This document shows positions 1 to 9,150 of a DNA stretch of 64,000 nt, in pieces. Source of the stretch: an uncultured Pseudomonadota bacterium (GTDB lineage: Bacteria > Pseudomonadota > Gammaproteobacteria > Ga0077536); contig CAIKBL010000013.1 in NCBI GenBank assembly GCA_903825645.1, positions 1 to 64,000 of the forward strand, in the 5' to 3' direction. The notes under the pieces are model-generated. The model did not search any database. It was not told the DNA's origin and saw only the letters and a program-made list of their open reading frames with translations. Every line of letters begins with the position of its first letter. Position 1 is the stretch's first letter. A program made the position numbers and the translations under genes.

Positions 1-169
1 GCGGGCGGGACTGACGGAAGAACGGGCGTTTCGCTCGGCCTTCCAGTAACGTGGGCGGGGGTGGAATAGTGGCGCGAGCCCCCTGAGCCAGGCTTTCCCG
101 AAGTCCTTCTTTGATCGATTAAGTCTGGTATCGCTGCTTGACACGAGGCGACGACTCCAGTGTGGTCAA

Positions 170-242
170 TGAACCGCCGGATGCGGAACCGCACGTCCGG
201 TGGTGTGGGAGGACGGCGGGGTAACCCCGCCTTCTATCCAAT
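170..242 (+). mobile_element. 3' end of a group II intron (domains V and VI), class C-like
   Basis: The stretch folds as group II intron domain V: ACCGCCGG pairs with CCGGTGGT (one G-U pair), and an inner TGCG/CGCA stem closes a four-base loop. It carries a CGC-type catalytic triad, as known for bacterial class C introns. It is followed directly by a domain VI-like hairpin (GGCGGGG / CCCCGCC with a TAA loop) and a CTTCTATCCAAT 3' end. The intron would read on the plus strand and end near 242. A reverse-transcriptase gene would lie upstream, mostly or wholly outside the window; bases 1-169 show no recognisable RT motif. This could be an intact intron cut by the window edge or a 3' remnant. Confidence 0.8.
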
Positions 243-502
243 GCTGACTTCCGGCAAGACCTAACCGCGCTAGTTCAAATGCCGATAATTAAGACGTGCG
301 TCGATTGATCTGGACAGACTGGGACACAGCGCTTGAGTTGTCTCCCCTAGACTGCTACTGGCCAAACCCAGCGCCTGTCAGTCATCCGCGGCGCTTGATA
401 TCCTGATTCCGCTACCCGCGGAAGGACGCCGTGGGTGATCTGCCAAGGATGTTAGTTTTTGGGCGCTTTGCCCTGCGATTCAACTGCCGGACTGCCTTGT
501 CA
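243..502. other. intergenic region between intron end and kinase gene
   Basis: About 260 bases without a convincing gene. It holds the 3' exon flank of the intron and presumably the promoter of the receiver-kinase gene. I see no clear -35/-10 pair, terminator or RNA gene. Confidence 0.4.
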
Positions 503-1786
503 ATGAAGATTATTATTGTGGATGATTCTCGCGCCTTCATGTCGCAGGCGCGGCAACTGATCGCAAGTGGCATCCCGGACGTCGAGATCACTGAATACGA
601 TCCTGACGAGCACGGGTTTCCCCGACGTGACTTCGACTGGGCCGTTTATGATGTGCTGTTGCTTGATTATCGGTTCGGCGGTCATCTGAACGGCTTGGAT
701 TGGCTAGTCCGCTATCAAGGCGTGCGCGGTTTCCCGCCGGTCATCTTGACCACCGATATCCCCGAAGAATATGTGGCCGCAAAGGCAATAAAGCTGGGTG
801 CCCGCGAGGTCATTTGCAAAGCAGAGTTGACGACCGCTCGTCTTTGTCCGCTGCTGCAGGAGATCGAAGCAGTGCGGCGCGGATTGGGTGCACGGTCGAT
901 GTCGCTCGCCAGTCCTGTCCTGCTCAGGGACGTCCTCCTGCTTGAGGATGTGCTTTCCGCCCCCCCCCCTAAAACGCCAAACGGCCAACCTATCGGCTAC
1001 CGCTTTGTGCGACTGATTGGCCAAGGGGCCGGGGCCAGGGTTTATCTCGCTGAGCGTGCTACCGACGGCGGCACGTTAGTTTTAAAGATCATCGACACCA
1101 CGAATATTAAAGATCTGCAGGTATTGCAACGATTCGCACGCGAGGCGGCCCTGATCGAGCAAGTGAATAGTCCGTACGTGGTGCGTTTTTTCGGGCACGG
1201 CTTTACGGAAAGCTACGGGTACATTGCAATGGAATTTTTCACGCGTGGAGATCTCAAACAACGCATGGAGCAGGGGGTTTCCGTAGACGATGCGCTGAAC
1301 TACGTCATCCATATCGCCTTAGGCTTACAAGCAATCCATTCGAACGGCATCGTGCACCGAGATCTCAAGCCGGGGAATATCATGTTCCGGTCCGACGATA
1401 GCTTAGCGCTTGCTGACTTTGGGATCTCGAAGCCGCTTAGCGACACGAGCGATCTGACGCTACCGGGTAGTGTGCTCGGCACGCCCAATTATATTTCGCC
1501 GGAGCAGGCCCAAGGCAGAGTGATTGACCATCGGTCAGATCTCTACAGTGTGGGGGTCATTTTGTTTGAGATGCTGGCGGGCAGAAAACCCTATCGTGCG
1601 GAGAGTGCGCCGGCCCTCATTTACCAGCATGTGCACGCCGATATCCCGCTGCTTCCCGAAAGACTTGCGGCCTATCAGCCCGTCATCGAGGGGTTGTTGG
1701 CAAAAGATCCCGCGCAGCGCTTTGGCTCGGCTCGTGAACTGGTTGCGACGCTCCATCACTTCTTGCTTGCGCGGGGTGGGGAATAG
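503..1786 (+). CDS. response-regulator receiver domain fused to a Ser/Thr protein kinase
   Basis: The protein has 427 residues from the ATG at 503, which starts directly at the first receiver strand (MKIIIVDDS); a GTG at 431 would add 24 residues with no domain sense. The N-terminal receiver domain (about 1-125) shows the acidic pair D7/D8, probable phospho-acceptor D55 (LLLDYRF), T83 and K106. A Hanks-type kinase follows: glycine loop GQGAGARVYLAE, lysine VLKI, catalytic loop HRDLKPGN, DFGISK, GTPNYISPEQ and DLYSVGVILFEML, so it looks catalytically competent. No membrane segment or sensor domain is seen, so it should be cytoplasmic. It is 76 bases upstream of lon on the same strand. Phosphorylation of the receiver may switch the kinase; substrate unknown. 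Confidence 0.9.
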   Translation: MKIIIVDDSRAFMSQARQLIASGIPDVEITEYDPDEHGFPRRDFDWAVYDVLLLDYRFGGHLNGLDWLVRYQGVRGFPPVILTTDIPEEYVAAKAIKLGAREVICKAELTTARLCPLLQEIEAVRRGLGARSMSLASPVLLRDVLLLEDVLSAPPPKTPNGQPIGYRFVRLIGQGAGARVYLAERATDGGTLVLKIIDTTNIKDLQVLQRFAREAALIEQVNSPYVVRFFGHGFTESYGYIAMEFFTRGDLKQRMEQGVSVDDALNYVIHIALGLQAIHSNGIVHRDLKPGNIMFRSDDSLALADFGISKPLSDTSDLTLPGSVLGTPNYISPEQAQGRVIDHRSDLYSVGVILFEMLAGRKPYRAESAPALIYQHVHADIPLLPERLAAYQPVIEGLLAKDPAQRFGSARELVATLHHFLLARGGE

Positions 1787-1862
1787 CGGCGGTCGGGGTT
1801 GAAATTTGGGATTTCCCCCCCCATATGAATCTCACTTTCCTCACAGAACGTGATCTACCGCC

Positions 1863-4289
1863 ATGAGTAAACGCGAGAATGCCATCGATACCTCGAAGGG
1901 TCCTGTTGATATCACGTCGACGGGGGGCAATGTGCCTGCCCGTTTGGAAGATTCCCTGCCGGGAAAAATTTTCCTGCTACCACTCTCTGGGCGGCCTTTT
2001 TTTCCGGCGCAGACGATGCCGATTGTTATTCCGGAGGAGCCTTGGCGAGAAACGATTGAGCGGGTAGGGAATACGCCGCACCAACTGATCGGCCTGGTTT
2101 ATGCGCCGGTCGCTGAAGGTGATCTGCCGATCATCACAGATCTCAAGACCATGGGTACGGTGGTGCGCATGCATCAACCGATGCGCGCGGATGGTCGTAT
2201 CCAGTTCATTGCCGAGGGGTTGCAACGTTTCCGCGTCACCAATTGGATCGCTCGGGAGCGACCCTTCCTCGCGCAGGTCGAATATCCAGGATTTCCTGTC
2301 GAGGAAAAGGCTCATGTCCGTGCTTACGCCCTAGCCATTATCGCCAAGATAAAGGAGTTGCTGCCCCTTAATCCACTCTATAAAGAGGGGCTGAGGGCTT
2401 ACCTAGAGCGCTTTAATCCGGATGAAGCCTCTCCGCTTGCCGACTTCGCGGCGGCACTAACCAGCGCTAGTCCGGAGGAGTTGCAGGATGTGCTGGAGAC
2501 GCTCCCGCTGATCGCGCGAATGGAGAAAGTGCTGTTGCTCGTGCAACACGAAATTGAGATTGCGGGACTCCAAAGTGAGATCCGTCAGCGCGTTGAACAA
2601 CGGGTAACAGAGAAACAGCGCGAATTTTTCCTGCGAGAGCAGTTAAAAGAAATTCAGCAACAACTGGGAATTTCTCGAGACGAGAAGGCTATCGAAGTGG
2701 AACGATTTCGAGAAAATCTCAAGGATGCGGTCGTTCCGCCAGATGCGCAACGTCGGATCGATGACGAGCTTAGAAAGCTTTCGCTGCTAGATACGGGAAC
2801 GCCGGAATATGGAGTGACGCGTAATTATCTTGACCAGCTCACCTACTTGCCGTGGGGAAAATATTCGACCGATCACCTCAATATTCGCGATGCGCGCCGG
2901 GTTCTGGACCAAGATCATGAAGGCCTGGAAGAAGTCAAAGATCGCATCGTGGAGTTCCTCGGAGTGGGTGCGCTGAAAGGTGAAGTCGCCGGTTCGATCC
3001 TGTTACTCGTCGGTCCGCCCGGGGTCGGCAAAACTTCGATAGGGCGCTCGATTGCGGCGGTGCTTGGTCGAAAATTCTTCCGTTTCAGCGTAGGGGGCAT
3101 GCGCGACGAAGCCGAAATAAAAGGACATCGCCGGACCTATGTCGGGGCAATGCCGGGAAAATTCATCCAGGCATTACGCGAAACAGGTACCTCAAATCCC
3201 GTTATCTTGCTCGACGAAGTCGATAAAATTGGCGCGTCCTACCAGGGAGATCCGGCATCCGCTTTGTTAGAAGTGCTAGATCCGGAGCAGAACGCGGCTT
3301 TCTTGGATCATTATCTGGATGTCCGAGTCGATCTGTCCCGTGTACTTTTTATTTGTACCGCCAATCAGCTGGACACTATCCCGCGTGCATTGTTGGATCG
3401 GATGGAGACTATTCGGCTTTCCGGTTACCTCGCCGAAGAAAAAATTGCGATCGCCAAGCGGCATCTGTGGCCTAAGCAACGTCAGCGGGCAGGACTGAAA
3501 AATACACAGTTATCCATCAATGATGCCGCGATCAGGCGCATCGTCGAGGAATATGCCCGGGAAGCCGGTGTACGCAATCTGGAAAAGCAATTGAGCCGCA
3601 TCGCACGCAAGGCGGTTATTCGCGTATTGGAGGAGCCCGGCTACAAAGTAAAAGTCGGCGCCGATAATGTACAGGAATTCCTGGGCAATCCGATCTTCCG
3701 CAAAGAGCAACCGCAGCATGGCGTGGGGGTGGTGACGGGGTTGGCGTGGACTGCCATGGGAGGGGCAACACTCGATGTGGAGGCAAGTCGAATCCATGTG
3801 CGCAATCGTGGTTTGAAACTGACTGGTCAGCTGGGTGATGTCATGAGGGAGTCTGCGGAAATTGCGTACAGTTATGTCGCCGCGCATGCGGCGGAGTACG
3901 GGGCTGAGGCCCAGTATTTCGACGAATCCTTTGTTCATCTCCACGTGCCTGAGGGCGCTACGCCCAAGGATGGGCCGAGTGCCGGCATCACGATGGCCAC
4001 GGCCCTCTTGTCTATCGCGAAAGACCAGCAGCCTTCCCTCAGCTGCGCGATGACCGGGGAGTTGACCCTAACCGGTCGGGTATTACCGGTCGGCGGGATC
4101 CGCGAAAAGTTGGTAGCAGCCAAACGCGCGGGCGTGAAATGCGTGTTGTTGCCGGGCGCTAATCGAGGTGACTATGAAGAGTTGCCAGCGCACATCACGC
4201 GTGGGCTTACGGTCCACTTTGTCGAGCATTTTCGAGAGGTGGCAGCGCTGCTGTTCGCAGGGCACGCCGTCCGTCGAAACGGGCGCTAA
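1863..4289 (+). CDS. lon: ATP-dependent protease Lon
   Basis: This 808-residue protein is a full-length Lon of normal size. The N-terminal substrate-recognition domain is preceded by about 35 extra residues. The AAA+ domain has Walker A GPPGVGKTS from G384 and Walker B VILLDEVDKIG. The C-terminal serine-lysine protease domain has nucleophile S706 (KDGPSAG) and K749 (GIREK), spaced 43 residues apart as in E. coli Lon. It degrades misfolded and regulatory proteins in the cytoplasm. It sits downstream of the receiver-kinase gene and converges with an MFS transporter gene whose end overlaps its own by 4 bases. No heat-shock promoter is obvious in the 76-base gap. Confidence 0.98.
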   Translation: MSKRENAIDTSKGPVDITSTGGNVPARLEDSLPGKIFLLPLSGRPFFPAQTMPIVIPEEPWRETIERVGNTPHQLIGLVYAPVAEGDLPIITDLKTMGTVVRMHQPMRADGRIQFIAEGLQRFRVTNWIARERPFLAQVEYPGFPVEEKAHVRAYALAIIAKIKELLPLNPLYKEGLRAYLERFNPDEASPLADFAAALTSASPEELQDVLETLPLIARMEKVLLLVQHEIEIAGLQSEIRQRVEQRVTEKQREFFLREQLKEIQQQLGISRDEKAIEVERFRENLKDAVVPPDAQRRIDDELRKLSLLDTGTPEYGVTRNYLDQLTYLPWGKYSTDHLNIRDARRVLDQDHEGLEEVKDRIVEFLGVGALKGEVAGSILLLVGPPGVGKTSIGRSIAAVLGRKFFRFSVGGMRDEAEIKGHRRTYVGAMPGKFIQALRETGTSNPVILLDEVDKIGASYQGDPASALLEVLDPEQNAAFLDHYLDVRVDLSRVLFICTANQLDTIPRALLDRMETIRLSGYLAEEKIAIAKRHLWPKQRQRAGLKNTQLSINDAAIRRIVEEYAREAGVRNLEKQLSRIARKAVIRVLEEPGYKVKVGADNVQEFLGNPIFRKEQPQHGVGVVTGLAWTAMGGATLDVEASRIHVRNRGLKLTGQLGDVMRESAEIAYSYVAAHAAEYGAEAQYFDESFVHLHVPEGATPKDGPSAGITMATALLSIAKDQQPSLSCAMTGELTLTGRVLPVGGIREKLVAAKRAGVKCVLLPGANRGDYEELPAHITRGLTVHFVEHFREVAALLFAGHAVRRNGR

Positions 4290-5596
4290 GCGTCTATGCG
4301 CCACAGCGCTTTGAGTCGCTGGCGAAATTCCGGGATGGCGCGCATGGCCGCCGCGAGGGCGACCAGATTTAAGAGCGCCACCAGCATGAAGATGGCCGGG
4401 ATGGTCCATTGAAACTGGAAGAGGATTGCGCTGAACAAAGCAGAGCACACCATGAACAGCGCGTTAAGGACGTTTAGCGCGCCGATCACGCGTGCGCGTT
4501 GTTGTGGCGCCGCGCGGGCCTGAAGAGCGGTATTGAGTGGCACGATATACAGTGCACCGCAGGCCCCGATGGCGACCAACGCCGCAAATATGCCACAGGC
4601 TGCGGGCTCTTCGAAGAAGTCGTGCAGCGAGAGTGTCGTGCGGGTTACCACCGGCATCCCCAGCCACCAGACGGCGCCAGCCGCGAGCGAAATGCCGAGC
4701 GCTGCTAGCGGCACAAGCCCTAGTTCAATCCGTCGGCGAGATAACGTTTCACAGGTCAGTGAGCCGATCCCAATTCCGACCGTGAAGGCCGCATTGAGGA
4801 GTGTCACGGTGCGCTCATCGGCATGCAGCAGATCTTTTCCGTACGCGGGTAGTAGACTGAGAAAAGTGGCGCCAAGGAACCAGAACCACGAAATGGTCAG
4901 CAGTAGTCCAGCCATTTCCCGATCGGCGAGTGTCGTTCGCAGCAGACGCAGCGTTGCCCGTCCGAGATGCCAATCGATCCGCACATCAGGATCATTGGGT
5001 GAAGCGATCGGGATTTGGCGCGCGCAAAGGTAGCCCGCGTAAGCGATGCCGATTAGCGCGACGATGATCGGGCGTGGATCCGCGGTAGAGATTGCCGCCA
5101 GCAGGCCGCCAGCCGCCGCCCCACACAGGATGGCGGCATAGGTGGCCATCTGAATCAGACCGTTGCCGCCCGTCAGCTCTTGCTCTTCGAGATGTTGAGG
5201 CAGGATCCCATACTTAAGTGGACCGAAGACGGCGGAATGGGTCCCCATCAGAAACAAGACGATTAATAGCCAGACAACGTTATGGTAATAAAAGCCAACA
5301 GCGCCGAGTGCCATCACCGCAATCTCAACAAGCTTGACCCATCGAATAAGTCTCGATTTTTCCCGCTGGTCAGCGAGCTGTCCGGCTAGGGCAGAAAAAA
5401 GAAAGAAGGGCAGAATAAAGATCCCGCCGGTCAATGCCACCAGACTTCCGGTGGGGATGCGGGTATGCGGCGCGAGTTGGAAGGTGACATAAATGATCAC
5501 CGCGAAGCGATAGACATTATCGTTGAAGGCGCCCAGAAACTGGGCCGTGAATAGTGGCCAGAAACGTCGGGACTGAAGGAGGGAAAGTTGGCTCAT
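4286..5596 (-). CDS. MFS transporter, LplT-like (lysophospholipid transporter family)
   Basis: The protein has 436 residues from the ATG at 5596. The reading frame stays open to 5692, but that would overlap the divergent pyk gene. The N-terminus (QFLGAFNDNVYRFAVIIY) is the signature of the LplT/Aas-type MFS group, which flips lysophospholipids across the inner membrane for re-acylation. About twelve hydrophobic segments are visible, with the usual loop QLADQREKSRLIRWVK between helices 2 and 3. No acyltransferase or ligase domain is fused. It is divergent from pyk. The family is clear; the lipid substrate is inferred. Confidence 0.8.
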   Translation of the reverse strand: MSQLSLLQSRRFWPLFTAQFLGAFNDNVYRFAVIIYVTFQLAPHTRIPTGSLVALTGGIFILPFFLFSALAGQLADQREKSRLIRWVKLVEIAVMALGAVGFYYHNVVWLLIVLFLMGTHSAVFGPLKYGILPQHLEEQELTGGNGLIQMATYAAILCGAAAGGLLAAISTADPRPIIVALIGIAYAGYLCARQIPIASPNDPDVRIDWHLGRATLRLLRTTLADREMAGLLLTISWFWFLGATFLSLLPAYGKDLLHADERTVTLLNAAFTVGIGIGSLTCETLSRRRIELGLVPLAALGISLAAGAVWWLGMPVVTRTTLSLHDFFEEPAACGIFAALVAIGACGALYIVPLNTALQARAAPQQRARVIGALNVLNALFMVCSALFSAILFQFQWTIPAIFMLVALLNLVALAAAMRAIPEFRQRLKALWRIDA

Positions 5597-5674
5597 AGAG
5601 AGACAAGCGTATAGTAAAAGCGTCCCCGATCGAATCGGGGGCAGCAGGTCAAGGTTTGTTTCAGGAGCACGGCG

Positions 5675-7126
5675 ATGTCGATTAACCCCCATCTAGAGTT
5701 GTTAACGTTCCGGCGAACTAAAATCGTGGCGACTGTCGGGCCACGCTCGAGGAATGCTGCGACGATCCGGGGGCTCATTGAGACGGGCGTGGATGTTTTC
5801 CGGCTTAACATGTCGCACGGTATCCACGCGGACCATGCGGAGGCCATTGCCCATATCCGGGCGGGCGCGGCGGCCTGCCGGCGGCACGTCGGCATTCTGG
5901 CAGATTTATGCGGGCCGAAGATCCGGACCGGTCGGTTCGCGGGAGCCAAAGTCGAACTATCGACCGGCACACGAGTCGTGGTGACGACGCGCGATGTCCT
6001 GGGCACGGCCGCGCTTATCCCCTCTCAATATGCCGCGTTGCCGAGCGATGTCCGGCTAGGTGATCGGGTCCTGCTCAATGACGGCGCCGTTGAACTGGTT
6101 GTGCGGGATATCGCGGGCACTGACGTGACCTGCGAGGTTGTCTCGGGCGGTGAAGTGGGCGATTACAAAGGGATCAATCTGCCCGGGGTGAACGTGTCGG
6201 CGCCGTCGATGAGCGCACGGGATATCGAAGACGCACGATTTGCGCTCGCTCAGAGGGTTGATTTCATTGCACTTTCCTTCGTGCGCACCGCGGATGATAT
6301 GACGGCGCTGCGGGCCTTGACTGAAGGCGATCCCAATCCGCCAGCCCTGATTGCCAAAATTGAGAAGCCGGAGGCGTTGGAAAATATCCACGAGATCATT
6401 CGCGCCGCCGACGGTGTCATGGTTGCGCGCGGCGATCTGGGTGTCGAACTGAATGCTGAGCAGGTACCGCATGCGCAAAATGCGCTCATTCACCTTGCAC
6501 GTGTCTATGACAAGCCCGTGATTGTGGCCACCCAAATGTTGGAATCCATGATTAGCCATGCACGCCCCACCCGGGCAGAAGTGACGGACGTTTCGTGCGC
6601 GGTGGCGGAAGGTACCGATGCCATCATGCTGTCAGGGGAGACTGCGGTAGGCGAATATCCGTTAGAGGCCGTTGGCATGATGGTGCGCATTGCCCACCAG
6701 ACCGAGGCCTATCAGATTCAGAACAGGAACGCCTTCAGCCCGCTCCGGGTTGACCGCACGCAACGCGTGGCCTTCGGGGACGCTATCGCCCATTCGGTCG
6801 CACAGCTTGCAATAGAGATTGGCGCAAGCGCGGTGGTGGTCATCTCCATGAAGGGCATGACGGCGACGACTGTTAGTGCGGCCCGCCCGGTGGCGCCGAT
6901 TGTCGCGATCACCCGTTACCCGGAAACGGGCCGACGGCTTAGTTTGCTCTGGGGCGTCATTCCCTATGTCGATCCCGCCGTTGGCGACGAAAATCCTAAC
7001 CAGGTGGCACGACGGGTCGCCACCACCCTTGGGCTGGTGAAGCCGGACGACTTCATCATCGTAGTCCGCGGTTTCAACGCGGACCCCACCCTGAATACTC
7101 CGACGATTACGCTGCTGAAAATATAG
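5675..7126 (+). CDS. pyk: pyruvate kinase
   Basis: This 483-residue enzyme transfers phosphate from phosphoenolpyruvate to ADP in the last step of glycolysis. It has RRTKIVATVGPRS at the N-terminus, NMSHG, the active-site stretch IAKIEKPEALENI with the catalytic Lys, MVARGDLGVE and VATQMLESM, followed by the C-terminal allosteric domain. Length and domain order are normal. The start is supported by a Shine-Dalgarno sequence (CAGGAG) just upstream. It is divergent from the LplT-like gene. Confidence 0.97.
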   Translation: MSINPHLELLTFRRTKIVATVGPRSRNAATIRGLIETGVDVFRLNMSHGIHADHAEAIAHIRAGAAACRRHVGILADLCGPKIRTGRFAGAKVELSTGTRVVVTTRDVLGTAALIPSQYAALPSDVRLGDRVLLNDGAVELVVRDIAGTDVTCEVVSGGEVGDYKGINLPGVNVSAPSMSARDIEDARFALAQRVDFIALSFVRTADDMTALRALTEGDPNPPALIAKIEKPEALENIHEIIRAADGVMVARGDLGVELNAEQVPHAQNALIHLARVYDKPVIVATQMLESMISHARPTRAEVTDVSCAVAEGTDAIMLSGETAVGEYPLEAVGMMVRIAHQTEAYQIQNRNAFSPLRVDRTQRVAFGDAIAHSVAQLAIEIGASAVVVISMKGMTATTVSAARPVAPIVAITRYPETGRRLSLLWGVIPYVDPAVGDENPNQVARRVATTLGLVKPDDFIIVVRGFNADPTLNTPTITLLKI

Positions 7127-7226
7127 CCCTCAGCGGATAAGGCGAAAGACTGTCAACGCTGTCGAAGCGCATCGGGCATTTCTTGCCTATCACCCGGCAA
7201 AGGGTTGCAGGCTGGGATCAGGTACT

Positions 7227-7700
7227 CTAAAAAGGGATATCGTCATCGAAATCCGGCATCGGGGCTTCGTGCTGTGCCGGCGGATTGTTGCGCGGGGCGC
7301 GAGGTGCCGCACTGCTGCGCGGGGCCGCTGACTCCTCTTGGCCGCCGCTGCCGCCACCGGCGCCACGTCCACCCAACATTTGCATTTCATTGGCGACGAT
7401 TTCGGTCGAATAGCGATCTGCCCCATCTTTGTCTTGCCATTTGCGGGTCTGGAGTCGGCCCTCGACGTAGATCTGGGAGCCCTTTTTCAAGTACTCGCCG
7501 GCGATTTCCGCAAGACGACCGAAAAAGACCACTCGATGCCATTCGGTGCGCTCCTGCTGCTCGCCGGATTCTTTATCACGCCAGGATTCGGCGGTGGCCA
7601 GACGGAGGTTTGCGATGGCGCTGCCTCCTGTGGTGTAACGGATCTCGGGGTCTGAGCCGAGATTGCCGATGATCATGACTTTATTGAGTCCTCGGGCCAT
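7227..7700 (-). CDS. ssb: single-stranded DNA-binding protein
   Basis: The 157-residue protein has the SSB OB-fold ([19 protein letters not shown], then [21 protein letters not shown] and [11 protein letters not shown]), a Gly/Pro-rich linker and the acidic tip DFDDDIPF that recruits replication and repair proteins. It coats single-stranded DNA during replication, recombination and repair. AAGGAG precedes the ATG. It lies downstream of an MFS gene and near uvrA, an arrangement common in gammaproteobacteria. Confidence 0.97.
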   Translation of the reverse strand: MARGLNKVMIIGNLGSDPEIRYTTGGSAIANLRLATAESWRDKESGEQQERTEWHRVVFFGRLAEIAGEYLKKGSQIYVEGRLQTRKWQDKDGADRYSTEIVANEMQMLGGRGAGGGSGGQEESAAPRSSAAPRAPRNNPPAQHEAPMPDFDDDIPF

Positions 7701-7830
7701 GAAGGGATCTCCTTAGTTAGGTGAATAGGCGTATCGCGTCCGTACTCCGTTCGAGGATTCTAATGAGGCGGATGGATGGGCGCCACCCAATTGGACAGGC
7801 TGTGAAGGCGGCGCTAGGTGCGTCGCGCCA

Positions 7831-9015
7831 TTAGGGCAGGGCGCGACGTGCGCCGAGCGCAAACCGGGGGTGCTGAATCAGTAACAGCCAAAGGAGGGCG
7901 ACAGCACCTGCCAGCGCAAAGACGCCATGATTGCCCAACACACTCGCCGCACTGCCACCTAACACCCCGCCCAGAAAGGTCCCAACGAACTGACCGGTGG
8001 AATAGGTCCCGAGCGCGGCACCCTTATTCGAGGTCGGCGCCACCCGTGAAATCATACTGGGCAGGGACGCCTCCAGAAAATTGAAGCCGACAAAAAATAG
8101 CGTCAGGGTTGCCAGCATGCCGGGGTAACCCATCGGCATGCCCCCTAACAGGCATTCCGCCACAAGCAGACACGCAATGGCGGCGGGGAATACGTTTTGG
8201 GTCAGATTGCCCCGGTGTGAACGTCCAAGCAAGGGGCCGATCAGAATCAATGAGCCGAGCAGGGCGGGGAGATAGACCGTGTAGTGCTCCGTTTTGGGCA
8301 ATCCCACCTCTTGGACCAATAATACCGGGATGGCCACAAAACTCGCCGAGAGGATGAGGTGCAGACAGAGCACGCCGAAATAGAGCGCGCGGAGTTCATG
8401 TGAAGTGTCCGCCGCGGCAGTAACGACAATCGCCTGCATGGGTGGCGCTTTGGGTACCGCAAACAGAATGAGCAGCAGGGCGCCGACGCCGCTTATCGCG
8501 CCTGCGAAAAACACCCCGTGTAGTCCAAAGTGCGCGTCGATGATGGGGCCGATCACGAATGCCAGAGAAAAAGCGGCGCCGATGCTGATGCCGATGATGG
8601 CCATGGTCTTGGTCCGTTGCTCGGGACGCGTCAGGTCGGCCGCCAGCGCGAGCGTTGCACCGGATACGGCCCCTGCGCCTTGCAGCGTGCGGCCTAGGAT
8701 GACGGTGAAAATATGTTCGGCACAGCCGGCGATGAGCCCCCCCACGGAAAAAATCAACAGGCCCACCGCGATGACCGGCTTACGACCGATCCGATCGGAC
8801 CAACGACCAAACGGGATCTGGAGGGTTGCCTGCGAAAAACCATAAAGACCGAGCGCGAGCCCCACATAGAGCGGGGTTGCGCCGCGCAGGGTATGGGCGT
8901 AGAGCGCTAGAACCGGCAGGACCATGAAAAGTCCGGTCATGCGCAGAAAGAAGGCGGCAGCGAGTGTGACGGCTGTTCGCAGCTCGGCGGCGGTCATGCG
9001 TTCGGGGGTGGACAC
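7831..9015 (-). CDS. MFS transporter (drug/proton antiporter type)
   Basis: The 394-residue protein has about twelve membrane segments and typical MFS motifs, including [18 protein letters not shown] between helices 2 and 3. It begins [16 protein letters not shown], as in the MFS protein that sits between uvrA and ssb in many gammaproteobacteria. The start used is GTG at 9015; an ATG at 8997 is an alternative. Its substrate cannot be read from sequence. It is divergent from uvrA and probably co-transcribed with ssb. Confidence 0.9.
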   Translation of the reverse strand: MSTPERMTAAELRTAVTLAAAFFLRMTGLFMVLPVLALYAHTLRGATPLYVGLALGLYGFSQATLQIPFGRWSDRIGRKPVIAVGLLIFSVGGLIAGCAEHIFTVILGRTLQGAGAVSGATLALAADLTRPEQRTKTMAIIGISIGAAFSLAFVIGPIIDAHFGLHGVFFAGAISGVGALLLILFAVPKAPPMQAIVVTAAADTSHELRALYFGVLCLHLILSASFVAIPVLLVQEVGLPKTEHYTVYLPALLGSLILIGPLLGRSHRGNLTQNVFPAAIACLLVAECLLGGMPMGYPGMLATLTLFFVGFNFLEASLPSMISRVAPTSNKGAALGTYSTGQFVGTFLGGVLGGSAASVLGNHGVFALAGAVALLWLLLIQHPRFALGARRALP

Positions 9016-9150
9016 GGGAAGTTTACTTTGCCGCAGGTTGTGTTAAGCCCGTATAGTAATCGTTTGCCGTTTGCGCTCGCTACTCCAAGCCGGGTCGCCG
9101 CCGGTCTCTGCTCAACTCGGTTGCTACCTTGCACTGGAATCCCGAAGCTG

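Noticed and set aside
1-169. Reverse-transcriptase C-terminus upstream of the intron
   Set aside because: Three-frame reading gave only short fragments with no maturase motif, so I did not call a gene.
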